From Acidobacteriaceae bacterium (GTDB lineage: Bacteria; Acidobacteriota; Terriglobia; Terriglobales; Acidobacteriaceae): a stretch of DNA of 23,366 nucleotides. Each line of letters begins with the position of its first letter. Positions within the stretch are counted from its first letter, which is position 1. The stretch covers positions 5,593 to 28,958 of the forward strand of contig PMGP01000195.1 of the NCBI GenBank assembly GCA_003156235.1, given 5' to 3'. Position numbers and translations under genes: made by a program. The notes under the pieces were generated by a model. It searched no databases. It saw only the letters and a list, made by a program, of their open reading frames with translations, and had not been told where the DNA came from. Below are positions 1 through 8,120 of the stretch, piece after piece.

Positions 1-15
1 ACTGCGAATTGTCGA

Positions 16-3000
16 TTAGAAGGTTACTCGACCCGAGAAGCGCAATTCGCGGTTGGAGTTGGTTACCACGCTCGTAATTTGTCCGAATCCGGAAGCAGCG
101 TAGGACGTTTGATAGGCAATTGATGTTGATGAGGATGAGTTTGATGGCGGGTTGTACTGAGGCGTGTTGGACACGTTGAATGCATCGGCGCGGAAGACAA
201 GGTTATACCGATCCGTGAACCTGATGGTCCGAGCCATACTGAGGCTCAGGTTGGTGAATCCAGGTCCGCGAAGCGGGTTTCTTCCCGCGTTTCCAAAGCC
301 AGGCGTCCAGCCGGTGATGGTTTTGGGGTCGACGTAAGCGGTATTACTCACGTATTGCTTGCCGGCGCCGTATTGGCCGATAATCTTTTGACCGCCGACG
401 TATTGAGCAAATTGCGTGCTGCTAGTGGCACTGGGACCAAGAGAGCTTGTGGCGGCCGCAAGCGTAAAGGGCATACCGCTCTCACGGCTCAAGGCGCCGT
501 CCAACTCCCAGCCACCCAGGATGTACCCCGCGGGGCCGGTCTGCATATAGGCCTGACCTTTTCCGAAGGGAAGCTTATAGTTTCCGAATGCCTGGAGGTT
601 ATGCGTCCGGTCAAAGCCCGCCACCGACTTGTTGAGATGCCAGTAAGGCTGTGAGGTCATCGGGACCAGCATCGACGATTCACCGTCGGACTGATCTCCG
701 TAATCGTTGATGGCACGGGAGTATGTGTAGTTCACTCCCACGCTGCTGTCGCCCGCGAACCTATGCTTGGCCTGGGCTTGCAGGGCATTGTAGTGTCCGG
801 TTCCTTGCGGATTTTCCGAGGTGATGCTGGCGTTGATGCCATACAAGGCGTTGTAAGGCTCTTGGGCGGCTGTTTGTCCCGGCGCCTGGTTTGCGTTGAT
901 GTTGATGCCCGGAACTTCCCGGACGATGAATTCGCCGACGTAGGTAACATTCAAGGTGGTTGCGTACGGAAGCTCGCGCTCCAATGCCGCATTGTAGCTC
1001 TCGTAATATCCGCGCCTGTAATTCAACGGCAGCGTGACGAGCGAGATGGTGCCCAGGTGACCGGGAGTACCGAGGCTGTTAGCGGCAACCTTGCCTGTGG
1101 TCAGAAGAGTCGTAAGCGGCGCCTGAGTGAAAGTGGGAATGCCGTCTCCATTCATCGTGTCGCAGCCGTAGGAGGTGCTGGTGCTGCCGGTGAAAGCGCA
1201 GGAATAAGTTGAGGTCTGATATGTCTGTGAAACGATGTTCGGGAAGGTAGTCAGCACGTTGCGGAAGCTGTCGGGGTTGACGGACAATCCGTATCCGGCG
1301 CGGGCTACCGTCTTGTGGTCGATGCGGTACGCCAGGCCAAAGCGCGGCACAATCATTCCATTTCCAACGGAGACTCCGGCGTTTTCAGGATTTCCGCCGA
1401 CGCCACCCAGATAGATGTTTCCATCGGAAGGATGGAAGATGGCAAGCCCCGTATGGTCGCGGGTGGAGATTGGATAGTACTCGTAGCGAACGCCGATGTT
1501 GACCGTGAGCTTCTCCGTTGCCTGCCACTGATCCTGGGCATAGAAGGCCCAGACGCGCTCGCGAGACGTGCCGGGACTCGCGGTTTGGGTGTCCTTTTGA
1601 ACCATAGTCGGAACGCCCAGCAGAAACTGCGCCCAGGAGTTAAGCGCGTTCGCGCTGGCACCAGTAGTTACCGTCGTCCCATTGAACAAAGTGCAGTTAG
1701 TGTTGCAGGCGGTCAGGCCGCCGGTAAAATCGAACCCGCCGCGAGGTCCGTAGGTGTTCTGCGGCTGGAAGTGGTTAATATCAAAGCGGTCGTACTCCAT
1801 GCCGTAACGAGTGGAGTGCTTCCCCTTGACCCAGCTCAGGTTGACCGCGGAGACGTAGGTGTTATCCCGGAATTGGAAGGGATTAGAGCGATTTTGATTT
1901 CCCAGATTCGAGGGACCGCTAAAGAAGAAGCCCGGCTGTCCGCCACAGAGAGGGCAGGTGTTGGTTCCGGAAATCCCGAATTGGCTGGTTCCCCAATCTG
2001 TTCCGATATCGCTGTTCTTGGCGCTCATTCCCTGCCGCAGATAGCCGGCGTTGGCATCCAGGAGCAAGTTGGACCGGAAGGCATAAGTGCCGCCCAGGCC
2101 GATCGATTGAATCAGGCTCGGCGCGGTTCCCGGCTGGCCGCCGTCGAAGGTGGTGCCGCCTGCCGCTCCCAGCGTCTGGGGATCAAAGATGTTTGTCTTT
2201 TGAAACCCATAGCGTCCGAAGAATGTGCTCTTGCCGCTGGGGTTAATATCAACGCGAGTATCGACGTTGTCACGAGTATACTCGGCGTTTGCGCCGCCAT
2301 AGAAGTCATTGCTGATGTTGGTGCCGGTGATGCCGGCGCCGCCCGATAAATTCGGCAAATCCGCACCACTATTCGATTCCAGCAGTGAAATCATCTCAGC
2401 TGCGGCTTGGTTGGTGTCTGATTTGTTGCCATAATTAGTGAGGGTGCCGGGACAAATCTTGTTGGCAACTCCTCCGCAACTGATTTGTTTGCGGCCAACG
2501 CCACTGGAATTGCCCGTACTTGGATCAAAGATGGGGGTGGTAAAGGCCGAGAAGTCGCCCCCGAGCATCGCCGCGGTAGGAACCGTCTGGTAACCGGCTA
2601 CCTGTTGCGCGCGCCTTGTGCGTTCCCAGTTTCCGAAGAAGAAAGCCTTATTCTTCTTGATCGGGCCGCCGTAATTGGCGCCGAACTGGTTCAAAATATA
2701 CTTGGGAATCTCGCCCTTGTTCAATGTCGTTGCGGCAAAGAAGGGGCTTTTCGCCTGCAGGGCGCTGATCATGTTATATTCCCAAGCTGCGCCGTGGAAT
2801 GTGTTGGTTCCAGACTTGGTAGTGACGCTGACAGCGGCGCCGGAGGCGAATCCCTGCTCGGCATTGAAACTGTTGGTCACCACGTTGACAGAAGCGATCG
2901 CCTCGGTCGACGGGGTATACGCAGTGATCTCCGGCAGCCATGCATATATATCGCTGACACCGTCGATGCGGGTGCTGTTGTTGCTGCCAGACACGCCGTT

Positions 3001-3606
3001 GGCATTGAACATCATGGTATCGGCGGGATTGCCCGATTCCGAGTGTTGTTCGTTTGGCGGCGAAAAGCCGGGAAGAACCTCAAACAGGCTTTGGAAGTTG
3101 CGCATATTGATTCCCGCGGATGTAACGAGAGTCTGCACTTGCGCAGTTTCCAAATCGTTCGTGGGTACTGCGTTGTCGGTTTGCAGCTCGGCCGGCGCCG
3201 CAGTTACCTGCACCGTCTGCCCGACTGACTGCGGCTGAAGTGTGACATCAAAGCGCCGCTCATTGTTGGGCAGAATTTCGATGCCTGTCCCAACGGTGGT
3301 GGCGAAGGATTTTGCCGTAATCGACACCTTATACGCACCTGGTTCAAGGTTAGAGACACGGTAAACTCCCGTCTGATCAGATGCCACTGTTTTTGCAATG
3401 CCGGTCCCGGTATTGGTGGCCACCACGGTTGCGTCCGCGATTGCAGCGCCGGTGGCGTCCGTCACATTGCCTACCAGTGTTCCGTAAAGAACCTGGGCAT
3501 TTGCGGTGCTGCTCCCGAAACCGATCGCGAGAAGTATAACCGCCATCAGCAGGACTCCGATTGCACCTGCTTTGAATCGATGATTCATATCTGGCCTTCC
3601 TAACAT
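16..3606 (-). CDS. TonB-dependent receptor, Oar-like, with carboxypeptidase-regulatory N-terminal domain
   Basis: Predicted outer-membrane transporter of about 1196 aa for large ligands such as oligosaccharides, energised by TonB. The N-terminus has a basic stretch, a hydrophobic core and an ANA-Q cleavage site (about residues 7-38). A CarboxypepD_reg-like beta-sandwich follows (about 42-125, with GNVTDATGAAIADATV), then a plug with the conserved RIDGVS and VTTKSGTN segments, then a long beta-barrel ending in Phe (GRVTF), the usual barrel-assembly signal. The frame is open further upstream to 3744, but the start at 3606 has a perfect AGGAGG five bases before the ATG; an ATG at 3588 (MNHRF) is also possible. 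It is the last visible gene of the minus-strand sugar locus and has its own promoter. Family assignment is firm; the ligand is unknown, though the neighbours suggest a glycan. Confidence 0.93.
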   Translation of the reverse strand: MLGRPDMNHRFKAGAIGVLLMAVILLAIGFGSSTANAQVLYGTLVGNVTDATGAAIADATVVATNTGTGIAKTVASDQTGVYRVSNLEPGAYKVSITAKSFATTVGTGIEILPNNERRFDVTLQPQSVGQTVQVTAAPAELQTDNAVPTNDLETAQVQTLVTSAGINMRNFQSLFEVLPGFSPPNEQHSESGNPADTMMFNANGVSGSNNSTRIDGVSDIYAWLPEITAYTPSTEAIASVNVVTNSFNAEQGFASGAAVSVTTKSGTNTFHGAAWEYNMISALQAKSPFFAATTLNKGEIPKYILNQFGANYGGPIKKNKAFFFGNWERTRRAQQVAGYQTVPTAAMLGGDFSAFTTPIFDPSTGNSSGVGRKQISCGGVANKICPGTLTNYGNKSDTNQAAAEMISLLESNSGADLPNLSGGAGITGTNISNDFYGGANAEYTRDNVDTRVDINPSGKSTFFGRYGFQKTNIFDPQTLGAAGGTTFDGGQPGTAPSLIQSIGLGGTYAFRSNLLLDANAGYLRQGMSAKNSDIGTDWGTSQFGISGTNTCPLCGGQPGFFFSGPSNLGNQNRSNPFQFRDNTYVSAVNLSWVKGKHSTRYGMEYDRFDINHFQPQNTYGPRGGFDFTGGLTACNTNCTLFNGTTVTTGASANALNSWAQFLLGVPTMVQKDTQTASPGTSRERVWAFYAQDQWQATEKLTVNIGVRYEYYPISTRDHTGLAIFHPSDGNIYLGGVGGNPENAGVSVGNGMIVPRFGLAYRIDHKTVARAGYGLSVNPDSFRNVLTTFPNIVSQTYQTSTYSCAFTGSTSTSYGCDTMNGDGIPTFTQAPLTTLLTTGKVAANSLGTPGHLGTISLVTLPLNYRRGYYESYNAALERELPYATTLNVTYVGEFIVREVPGININANQAPGQTAAQEPYNALYGINASITSENPQGTGHYNALQAQAKHRFAGDSSVGVNYTYSRAINDYGDQSDGESSMLVPMTSQPYWHLNKSVAGFDRTHNLQAFGNYKLPFGKGQAYMQTGPAGYILGGWELDGALSRESGMPFTLAAATSSLGPSATSSTQFAQYVGGQKIIGQYGAGKQYVSNTAYVDPKTITGWTPGFGNAGRNPLRGPGFTNLSLSMARTIRFTDRYNLVFRADAFNVSNTPQYNPPSNSSSSTSIAYQTSYAASGFGQITSVVTNSNRELRFSGRVTF

Positions 3607-4160
3607 GATTTCCTCCTGAAGCTGTGAATTGACTTCATTTCCGCCAAACTCCGCGACGCTATTTGCGGGGTTCGACCCTTGAATCCGCCGTAACTTTTGA
3701 TTCCATTCAACCTGGAGATCGTAATTGGCCGGAAAACCGCCCACACCAAGAACTAGAAATCGGTGCCAAGGAGATTTAGTTGGCGACTCGAACTATAGTA
3801 GCGATTCAGGAGCATTGTCAAGAAGAAAATCGAAATAATCAAATAATTTCTTTGCTGGACCATGGGTTGGTCAATATTGAGCCGTTTTCAAGACCCATAT
3901 CAAAGCAGGGAGACCCATCGGGACAGGATGAAGGCCTGTATTTTGGCCATATCCTCCATGTATTGTTAGGTTTCTAATATTCGCAGTGCTTTTAAAGCGC
4001 CCACTTCTGTCGATTTTCATACCTTGCAGCCGGAGTATCACATCCCAGCAGTCTGCTTGACAGCTCGCGCTTTCCGGCACACGTTTGCGGCAAATATTCA
4101 GGGGAGAAGAATTGCCCTGAGCCTATTCTTTACGTCCAAAATATAATGCTCTGAGCCGCG
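3607..4160. other. Intergenic leader and control region between ROK gene and receptor gene
   Basis: This is a 554-bp gap without a convincing gene. It is visibly richer in A and T than the flanking genes. It contains the receptor promoter (3792-3821) and, upstream of that, AGACCCAT twice (3891-3898 and 3911-3918, 20 bp start to start) plus the inverted half ATGGGT at 3862-3867. The short open frames here (3780-3977 plus, 3871-4080 minus) show no family features. I see no clear intrinsic terminator behind the ROK gene. Confidence 0.5.
3792..3821 (-). promoter_or_regulatory. Near-consensus sigma-70 promoter for the TonB-dependent receptor
   Basis: On the minus strand a perfect TTGACA (-35, 3816-3821) is followed after 18 bp by TATAGT (-10, 3792-3797). 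It lies in the 554-bp gap upstream of the receptor gene and would give a leader of about 180 nt before the start at 3606. Five of six -10 bases match consensus. Seen directly in sequence; activity is inferred. Confidence 0.6.
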
Positions 4161-5435
4161 CTAAGTTCTTGTTGGATGCGGAGTTTTAGCTCTTTTTGCT
4201 TTTGCACCGGACCGCTGATAGCCCGAATGGCGCTGCAGGACAACCGCCGCGGCTCCACGCAGCCTGGCGAATTCACCGTCGTTGGTGATTTCCAACTTCG
4301 GCGCGCTCCCGGCCAGCATGGTGGCTTCCAATTCGGCTTGAATCGTGGGACCGAAGCGAGCCCACGACGAAGTAATGTCGCCTGCAATCAGAATCACTTC
4401 CGGGGAGAGCGCGGCGGTAACCAATCGCAGGCCGCGTCCCAGGCAGGCGGCCTGCCGAGTCAGGGCTGCTATCGCAGCAGGATCTTCTTCTTCGGCCAAG
4501 CGGAGCAATTCATGAATGTTGACTGGCGCATGATCAGGGCGTATTTCCGCGTAGTACCGAAGCGCCGCATTTGAAGACGCAAAGACCTCCCAGCATCCGT
4601 GCTGTCCGCAGCCGCACAGGGGGCCGGAAGGGTCAATTGGACTGTGGCCAAACTCGCCGGCCAGGCCGCTGCGGCTGGTGACAATCTGCCCGTTGGCTAG
4701 AATAGCCCCGCCAACGCCCTCCGAAACCGTGATTAACACCGCATCACGAATGCCGTCAAGCCTGCCTGACCATAGCTCCGCAAGCAGGGCTGCATTGGCG
4801 GCGTTGGTCAGCTCAACCTGTAGCCGCATCTCTTTTTCGATGACGCTCTTGATGTCGTAGTTGACCCACTTCAGATTGGGAGCAAGAATAAGACGCTGCG
4901 ATTCCGAATCAATACGGCCCGGCATACTAATGCCGATTCCATCAAAGGAGCGATTGGGGTGGGCTGCGCGCATGGTTTTCATGCAGAATATAATTTTGCT
5001 GATGGTGCTCTCGGGGTCCGAGACAAGTGGCACAACCTCGCGCGCTAGAAATCGTCCGTTCAGATCGAGAAGCGCGATAATGGCCTGCTTGGGCCGTATA
5101 TCGGCAGTCAGAATCACCAACCCGTCGTTGAGCGCGAGCAGCGTAGGGTGCCTGCCGCGAGGCCGCCGTTCAATGGCGCCTTCCTTTACCCATTTTTCGT
5201 TGATGAGTTGCTCGACAATCGAGGAGACTGTACTGGGTTGCAGGCCGGAGGCCCGCGCCAGGTCCGCTCGGGATACAGGCTGCTGGGAACGAATGATCTC
5301 CAAAACCACATCACGATTGATATCCCGCGCGCTCTCGCTGGACGCCAACTGAACATAGGCCAGGTCGATGCGCTTGATTCCGCGAGTTGTAGGTACCGAC
5401 CGCGACGGTGAATTCATTCTTGCCAGCTTACTCAT
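4161..5435 (-). CDS. ROK-family transcriptional regulator (NagC/XylR type)
   Basis: Cytoplasmic sugar-responsive repressor-type protein of 424 aa. Residues about 40-100 form a winged helix-turn-helix (SRADLARASGLQPSTVSSIV). The rest is a ROK actin-like fold with the ROK signature around 238-283, including GEFGH (260-264) and zinc ligands C274, C276 and C281 in CGCGQHGCWE. Where ROK sugar kinases carry an Asn-Asp pair (NDANA), this protein reads TNAANA (Asn211-Ala212), so the catalytic Asp is absent and it is probably a pure regulator. The start at 5435 has only a distant AAGGA upstream; ATG at 5417 is an alternative. It lies 59 bp downstream of the Gfo/Idh gene, apparently in the same operon, and may control this locus and the receptor gene. 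Confidence 0.9.
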   Translation of the reverse strand: MSKLARMNSPSRSVPTTRGIKRIDLAYVQLASSESARDINRDVVLEIIRSQQPVSRADLARASGLQPSTVSSIVEQLINEKWVKEGAIERRPRGRHPTLLALNDGLVILTADIRPKQAIIALLDLNGRFLAREVVPLVSDPESTISKIIFCMKTMRAAHPNRSFDGIGISMPGRIDSESQRLILAPNLKWVNYDIKSVIEKEMRLQVELTNAANAALLAELWSGRLDGIRDAVLITVSEGVGGAILANGQIVTSRSGLAGEFGHSPIDPSGPLCGCGQHGCWEVFASSNAALRYYAEIRPDHAPVNIHELLRLAEEEDPAAIAALTRQAACLGRGLRLVTAALSPEVILIAGDITSSWARFGPTIQAELEATMLAGSAPKLEITNDGEFARLRGAAAVVLQRHSGYQRSGAKAKRAKTPHPTRT

Positions 5436-5494
5436 CCCTTAAAGAATCCTTTTTTCAGAATAGCAGGTTGTCCATCTGCTTATTTCGCCAGGTT

Positions 5495-6880
5495 CTACTG
5501 GCTCATCACGTACGGAAAACGCTGCGGACGCGATAACATGCTGTTCGCCTCATCATCGTGATGGAAGCGCTCTCTCACCGGGTCCCAGTGCAATTTGCGC
5601 CCCGTCTTCATCGCAATATGGTGCAACAGGCAAGTTGAGCACGCGCGGTGCCCAACCTCGGCAGGCGCTATGGGCGCGTTGCGGCTGCGGATACATTCCA
5701 GCCAGTTGCCATGCTGGTCATCGCTTTGATACAGATGAACTTCATCCGCTCCGATTACGCTCTCCAGAATCTTGGCGTCACTGCCCATCAGCGGTTGCAG
5801 GGTCTGCGGCTTGCCACTCGGATCGCTGGCGGTAACTTCAACATCGCGGGTCACAAAGATCCATCCCTCGCTGCCGTAGAACTTGATGCCATTGGGAAAA
5901 TCTCCGCTGATGTCCATGGTGACGCCGTTGGCATAGAGGCCATGGGTCAGGAAATTACCGTGAACATTCCATAAACCGTGCGTTGGAAACTTCGCCGTGC
6001 CCCACACCTCTACCGGTCCGGTGTACTCCGTATTCATGCCCCAGTGAGCCGTGTCCACATGGTGCGCGCCCCAGCCGGTTATCATGCCGGCCCCGAATTG
6101 CTCGCAACGCAGCCAGCCGGGGCGGTCAAAACCCTGCTGCGGATGCACGCGCATCTCGGTGTAATAGACCTCGGGCGTGGACCCCAGCCATGCGTCGTAG
6201 TCGAGGTTGGGAGGTAACGGCATGGGCGGCGCATCCGGACCGCTGGGGTCGCCCGGCAAGCCGATTTCCACGTGCTTGACTACGCCAATGCGGCCATTGC
6301 GCACCAGTTCGCACGCCCGGTGAAACTGCTTCCACGACCGTTGTTGCGATCCGATCTGGAGTATCTGCCCTGACGCCATCACCGCGTTGCTCATAGCGCG
6401 TCCCTCGGCAATGGTCAGTGATGCCGGCTTCTGCAGGTACACGTCTTTGCCGGCATGCACCGCATCCACCGCCAGAATCGCGTGCTGATGGTCGGGTGTG
6501 CTGATCACCACCGCATCAATGTCCTTGTTGGCCAGCAGTTCGCGGTAGTTATGGTAGCTGGTTACTCCGTCGTAGTCCTTGCCGGTCTGCTTGGCATAGT
6601 AGCTGTTGACCAGCGCCTTGCCCTCTTCCATGCGCTTGGAGTCGAGATCGCATACCGCCATGATGCGCGCCTGGTCGTACTTCCAAATTCCCGGCAGATC
6701 GTGGATGCGGGAGATGCGGCCCACTCCGATCGCTCCGATGTTGATGCGGTTGCTGGGTGATTTCTGTCCCATCACGCTCGACGGCACAATCGCCGGAAAG
6801 CCCGCCGCGGCAACCGCTCCCGCCGACATTTTAAGAAACGTCCTGCGCGGCCAATCCGTACTCTTGCCCGCTACTCTCAT
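5495..6880 (-). CDS. Gfo/Idh/MocA family oxidoreductase with Tat signal (first)
   Basis: NAD(P)-dependent sugar or cyclitol dehydrogenase-type protein of 461 aa. The N-terminus carries a twin-arginine signal (PRRTFLKMSAG, then a hydrophobic stretch to about residue 38), so export in folded form is predicted. A Rossmann domain follows (INIGAIGVGRISRIH), then STPDHQHAILAVDAVHAGKDVYLQKP, in which the family EKP motif reads QKP with the Lys kept. The C-terminal alpha/beta domain has the WGAHHVDTAHWG segment typical of this exported subgroup. A GAAGG-type ribosome site precedes the ATG. It is 39 bp downstream of the second Gfo/Idh gene and 59 bp upstream of the ROK gene. Family certain; substrate unknown. 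Confidence 0.93.
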   Translation of the reverse strand: MRVAGKSTDWPRRTFLKMSAGAVAAAGFPAIVPSSVMGQKSPSNRINIGAIGVGRISRIHDLPGIWKYDQARIMAVCDLDSKRMEEGKALVNSYYAKQTGKDYDGVTSYHNYRELLANKDIDAVVISTPDHQHAILAVDAVHAGKDVYLQKPASLTIAEGRAMSNAVMASGQILQIGSQQRSWKQFHRACELVRNGRIGVVKHVEIGLPGDPSGPDAPPMPLPPNLDYDAWLGSTPEVYYTEMRVHPQQGFDRPGWLRCEQFGAGMITGWGAHHVDTAHWGMNTEYTGPVEVWGTAKFPTHGLWNVHGNFLTHGLYANGVTMDISGDFPNGIKFYGSEGWIFVTRDVEVTASDPSGKPQTLQPLMGSDAKILESVIGADEVHLYQSDDQHGNWLECIRSRNAPIAPAEVGHRACSTCLLHHIAMKTGRKLHWDPVRERFHHDDEANSMLSRPQRFPYVMSQ

Positions 6881-6919
6881 GAAATAGCCACCTTCGCGAC
6901 GATCATCAGCTTCCGCGGC

Positions 6920-8095
6920 CTACTCCGTAAAGCTGAGACGCCGCGCGCTCTTCTGCGCCTTCAGCACCAGTTCGGCGGCCAACAGCGCCTGCTGCTGATC
7001 TTGCGCCGTGTGGGTGCGGTTCACAATATCGGCGACAAACTGCGGCCCGAAGGGCAGCACCACGTTGCTGCAATCCATGTAGCGGGTCTGCTTCTTGTCC
7101 ACAATAAACAGATGGTTGCCGCCCGGCCGACCGGCGATATCGATGTACTTGCGCAGTTCGATATAGCCTTCGGTTCCCAGGATGAACAGCCGCCCATCGC
7201 CCCACACGCCCAGTCCATCTGGAGTAAACCAATCCACACGCACATATCCCGCGCCGCCATTGCCTTGCAGCATCATGTCGCCGAAGTCTTGAAACTCCGG
7301 ATGCTGGGGATGATTCACATTCGCGATTTGTGATGCAGTGACCGCAGCCGTCGTCGAACCGGTGTAGTAGACAAACTGATCTGCCTGATGCGATCCGATG
7401 TCGCACAGGATGCCGCCATACTGCACCGGATCCCAGAACCAATCGGGACGGCTGGGGGCGTTTACCTGATGGGGCGCGATGTTGATCGTCTGCACCACCT
7501 TGCCGATTGCCCCAGCCTTGACCAGATAGCCGGCCTCGACGGCAGCGCGCACCTCCAACCGTTCGGAGTACATGATGGCAAACATTTTTCCGGTTGCAGC
7601 GGAAACTTTGCGCACCTCAGCCAGTTGCTCCAGCGTTGTGATGGCCGGCTTGTCGCTGAGATAGTCCTTGCCGTGCTTCATGACGCGGATGCCGAGCGGC
7701 GCGCGCAAATTAGGAATCGACGCGCCGGCCACAAGTTGGATCCCTGGATCGTTCAGAATCTCGTCCTCGCTCTTCGCCAGCCGCGCCTGGGGATAGATTT
7801 TCTGAAAGTTGGCAACCTCCCTGGGAAGCGTCGAATAGAATGCGGCCAACTCCCCGCCGCCGCGAATCACGGCCGCCGTTATGCCCATGATGTGGGCATG
7901 GTCTAGGCCAATCACGGCAAACTTGACGGAGTGTTTCGGCATCGTGTCCTGGCCGGCGCCGGATGCGGCAACCTCATGCGCAATATGCCCGCCACCCGCG
8001 TGCAACCCGAAGGCCGCTTCCGGCAATGTCGATAACATACCCGCTGCTCCCATGGTCTTCAGAAAGTTACGCCGTCCAATCGTCTCAACTTGCAT
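6920..8095 (-). CDS. Gfo/Idh/MocA family oxidoreductase with Tat signal (second)
   Basis: A second predicted NAD(P)-binding oxidoreductase, 391 aa, only distantly similar to its neighbour. It begins with a twin-arginine signal (IGRRNFLKTMGAAGML). The Rossmann segment reads FAVIGLDHAHIMGI, a divergent form of GxGxxG, and the EKP motif reads DKP. The segment DIGSHQADQFVYYTG carries the conserved Asp and His of the C-terminal domain. The frame is open to 8197, but only the ATG at 8095 puts the Tat motif at the N-terminus and clears the DUF2264 gene, which ends 25 bp upstream; GGAAAGG lies just upstream. The two dehydrogenase-like proteins may act in succession on a sugar, as oxidation-elimination-reduction pairs do, but that is inference. 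Confidence 0.9.
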   Translation of the reverse strand: MQVETIGRRNFLKTMGAAGMLSTLPEAAFGLHAGGGHIAHEVAASGAGQDTMPKHSVKFAVIGLDHAHIMGITAAVIRGGGELAAFYSTLPREVANFQKIYPQARLAKSEDEILNDPGIQLVAGASIPNLRAPLGIRVMKHGKDYLSDKPAITTLEQLAEVRKVSAATGKMFAIMYSERLEVRAAVEAGYLVKAGAIGKVVQTINIAPHQVNAPSRPDWFWDPVQYGGILCDIGSHQADQFVYYTGSTTAAVTASQIANVNHPQHPEFQDFGDMMLQGNGGAGYVRVDWFTPDGLGVWGDGRLFILGTEGYIELRKYIDIAGRPGGNHLFIVDKKQTRYMDCSNVVLPFGPQFVADIVNRTHTAQDQQQALLAAELVLKAQKSARRLSFTE

Positions 8096-8120
8096 AGACT
8101 CGTTTTCCTTTCCAACTGTA

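Noticed and set aside
1315..2349. 344-aa plus-strand open frame inside the receptor gene
   Set aside because: Antisense shadow of the TonB receptor; no domain logic, and the receptor frame is clearly coding.
3780..4080. Two small open frames (65 aa plus, 69 aa minus) upstream of the receptor gene
   Set aside because: No ribosome site, no recognisable features, and they overlap each other and the region next to the promoter.
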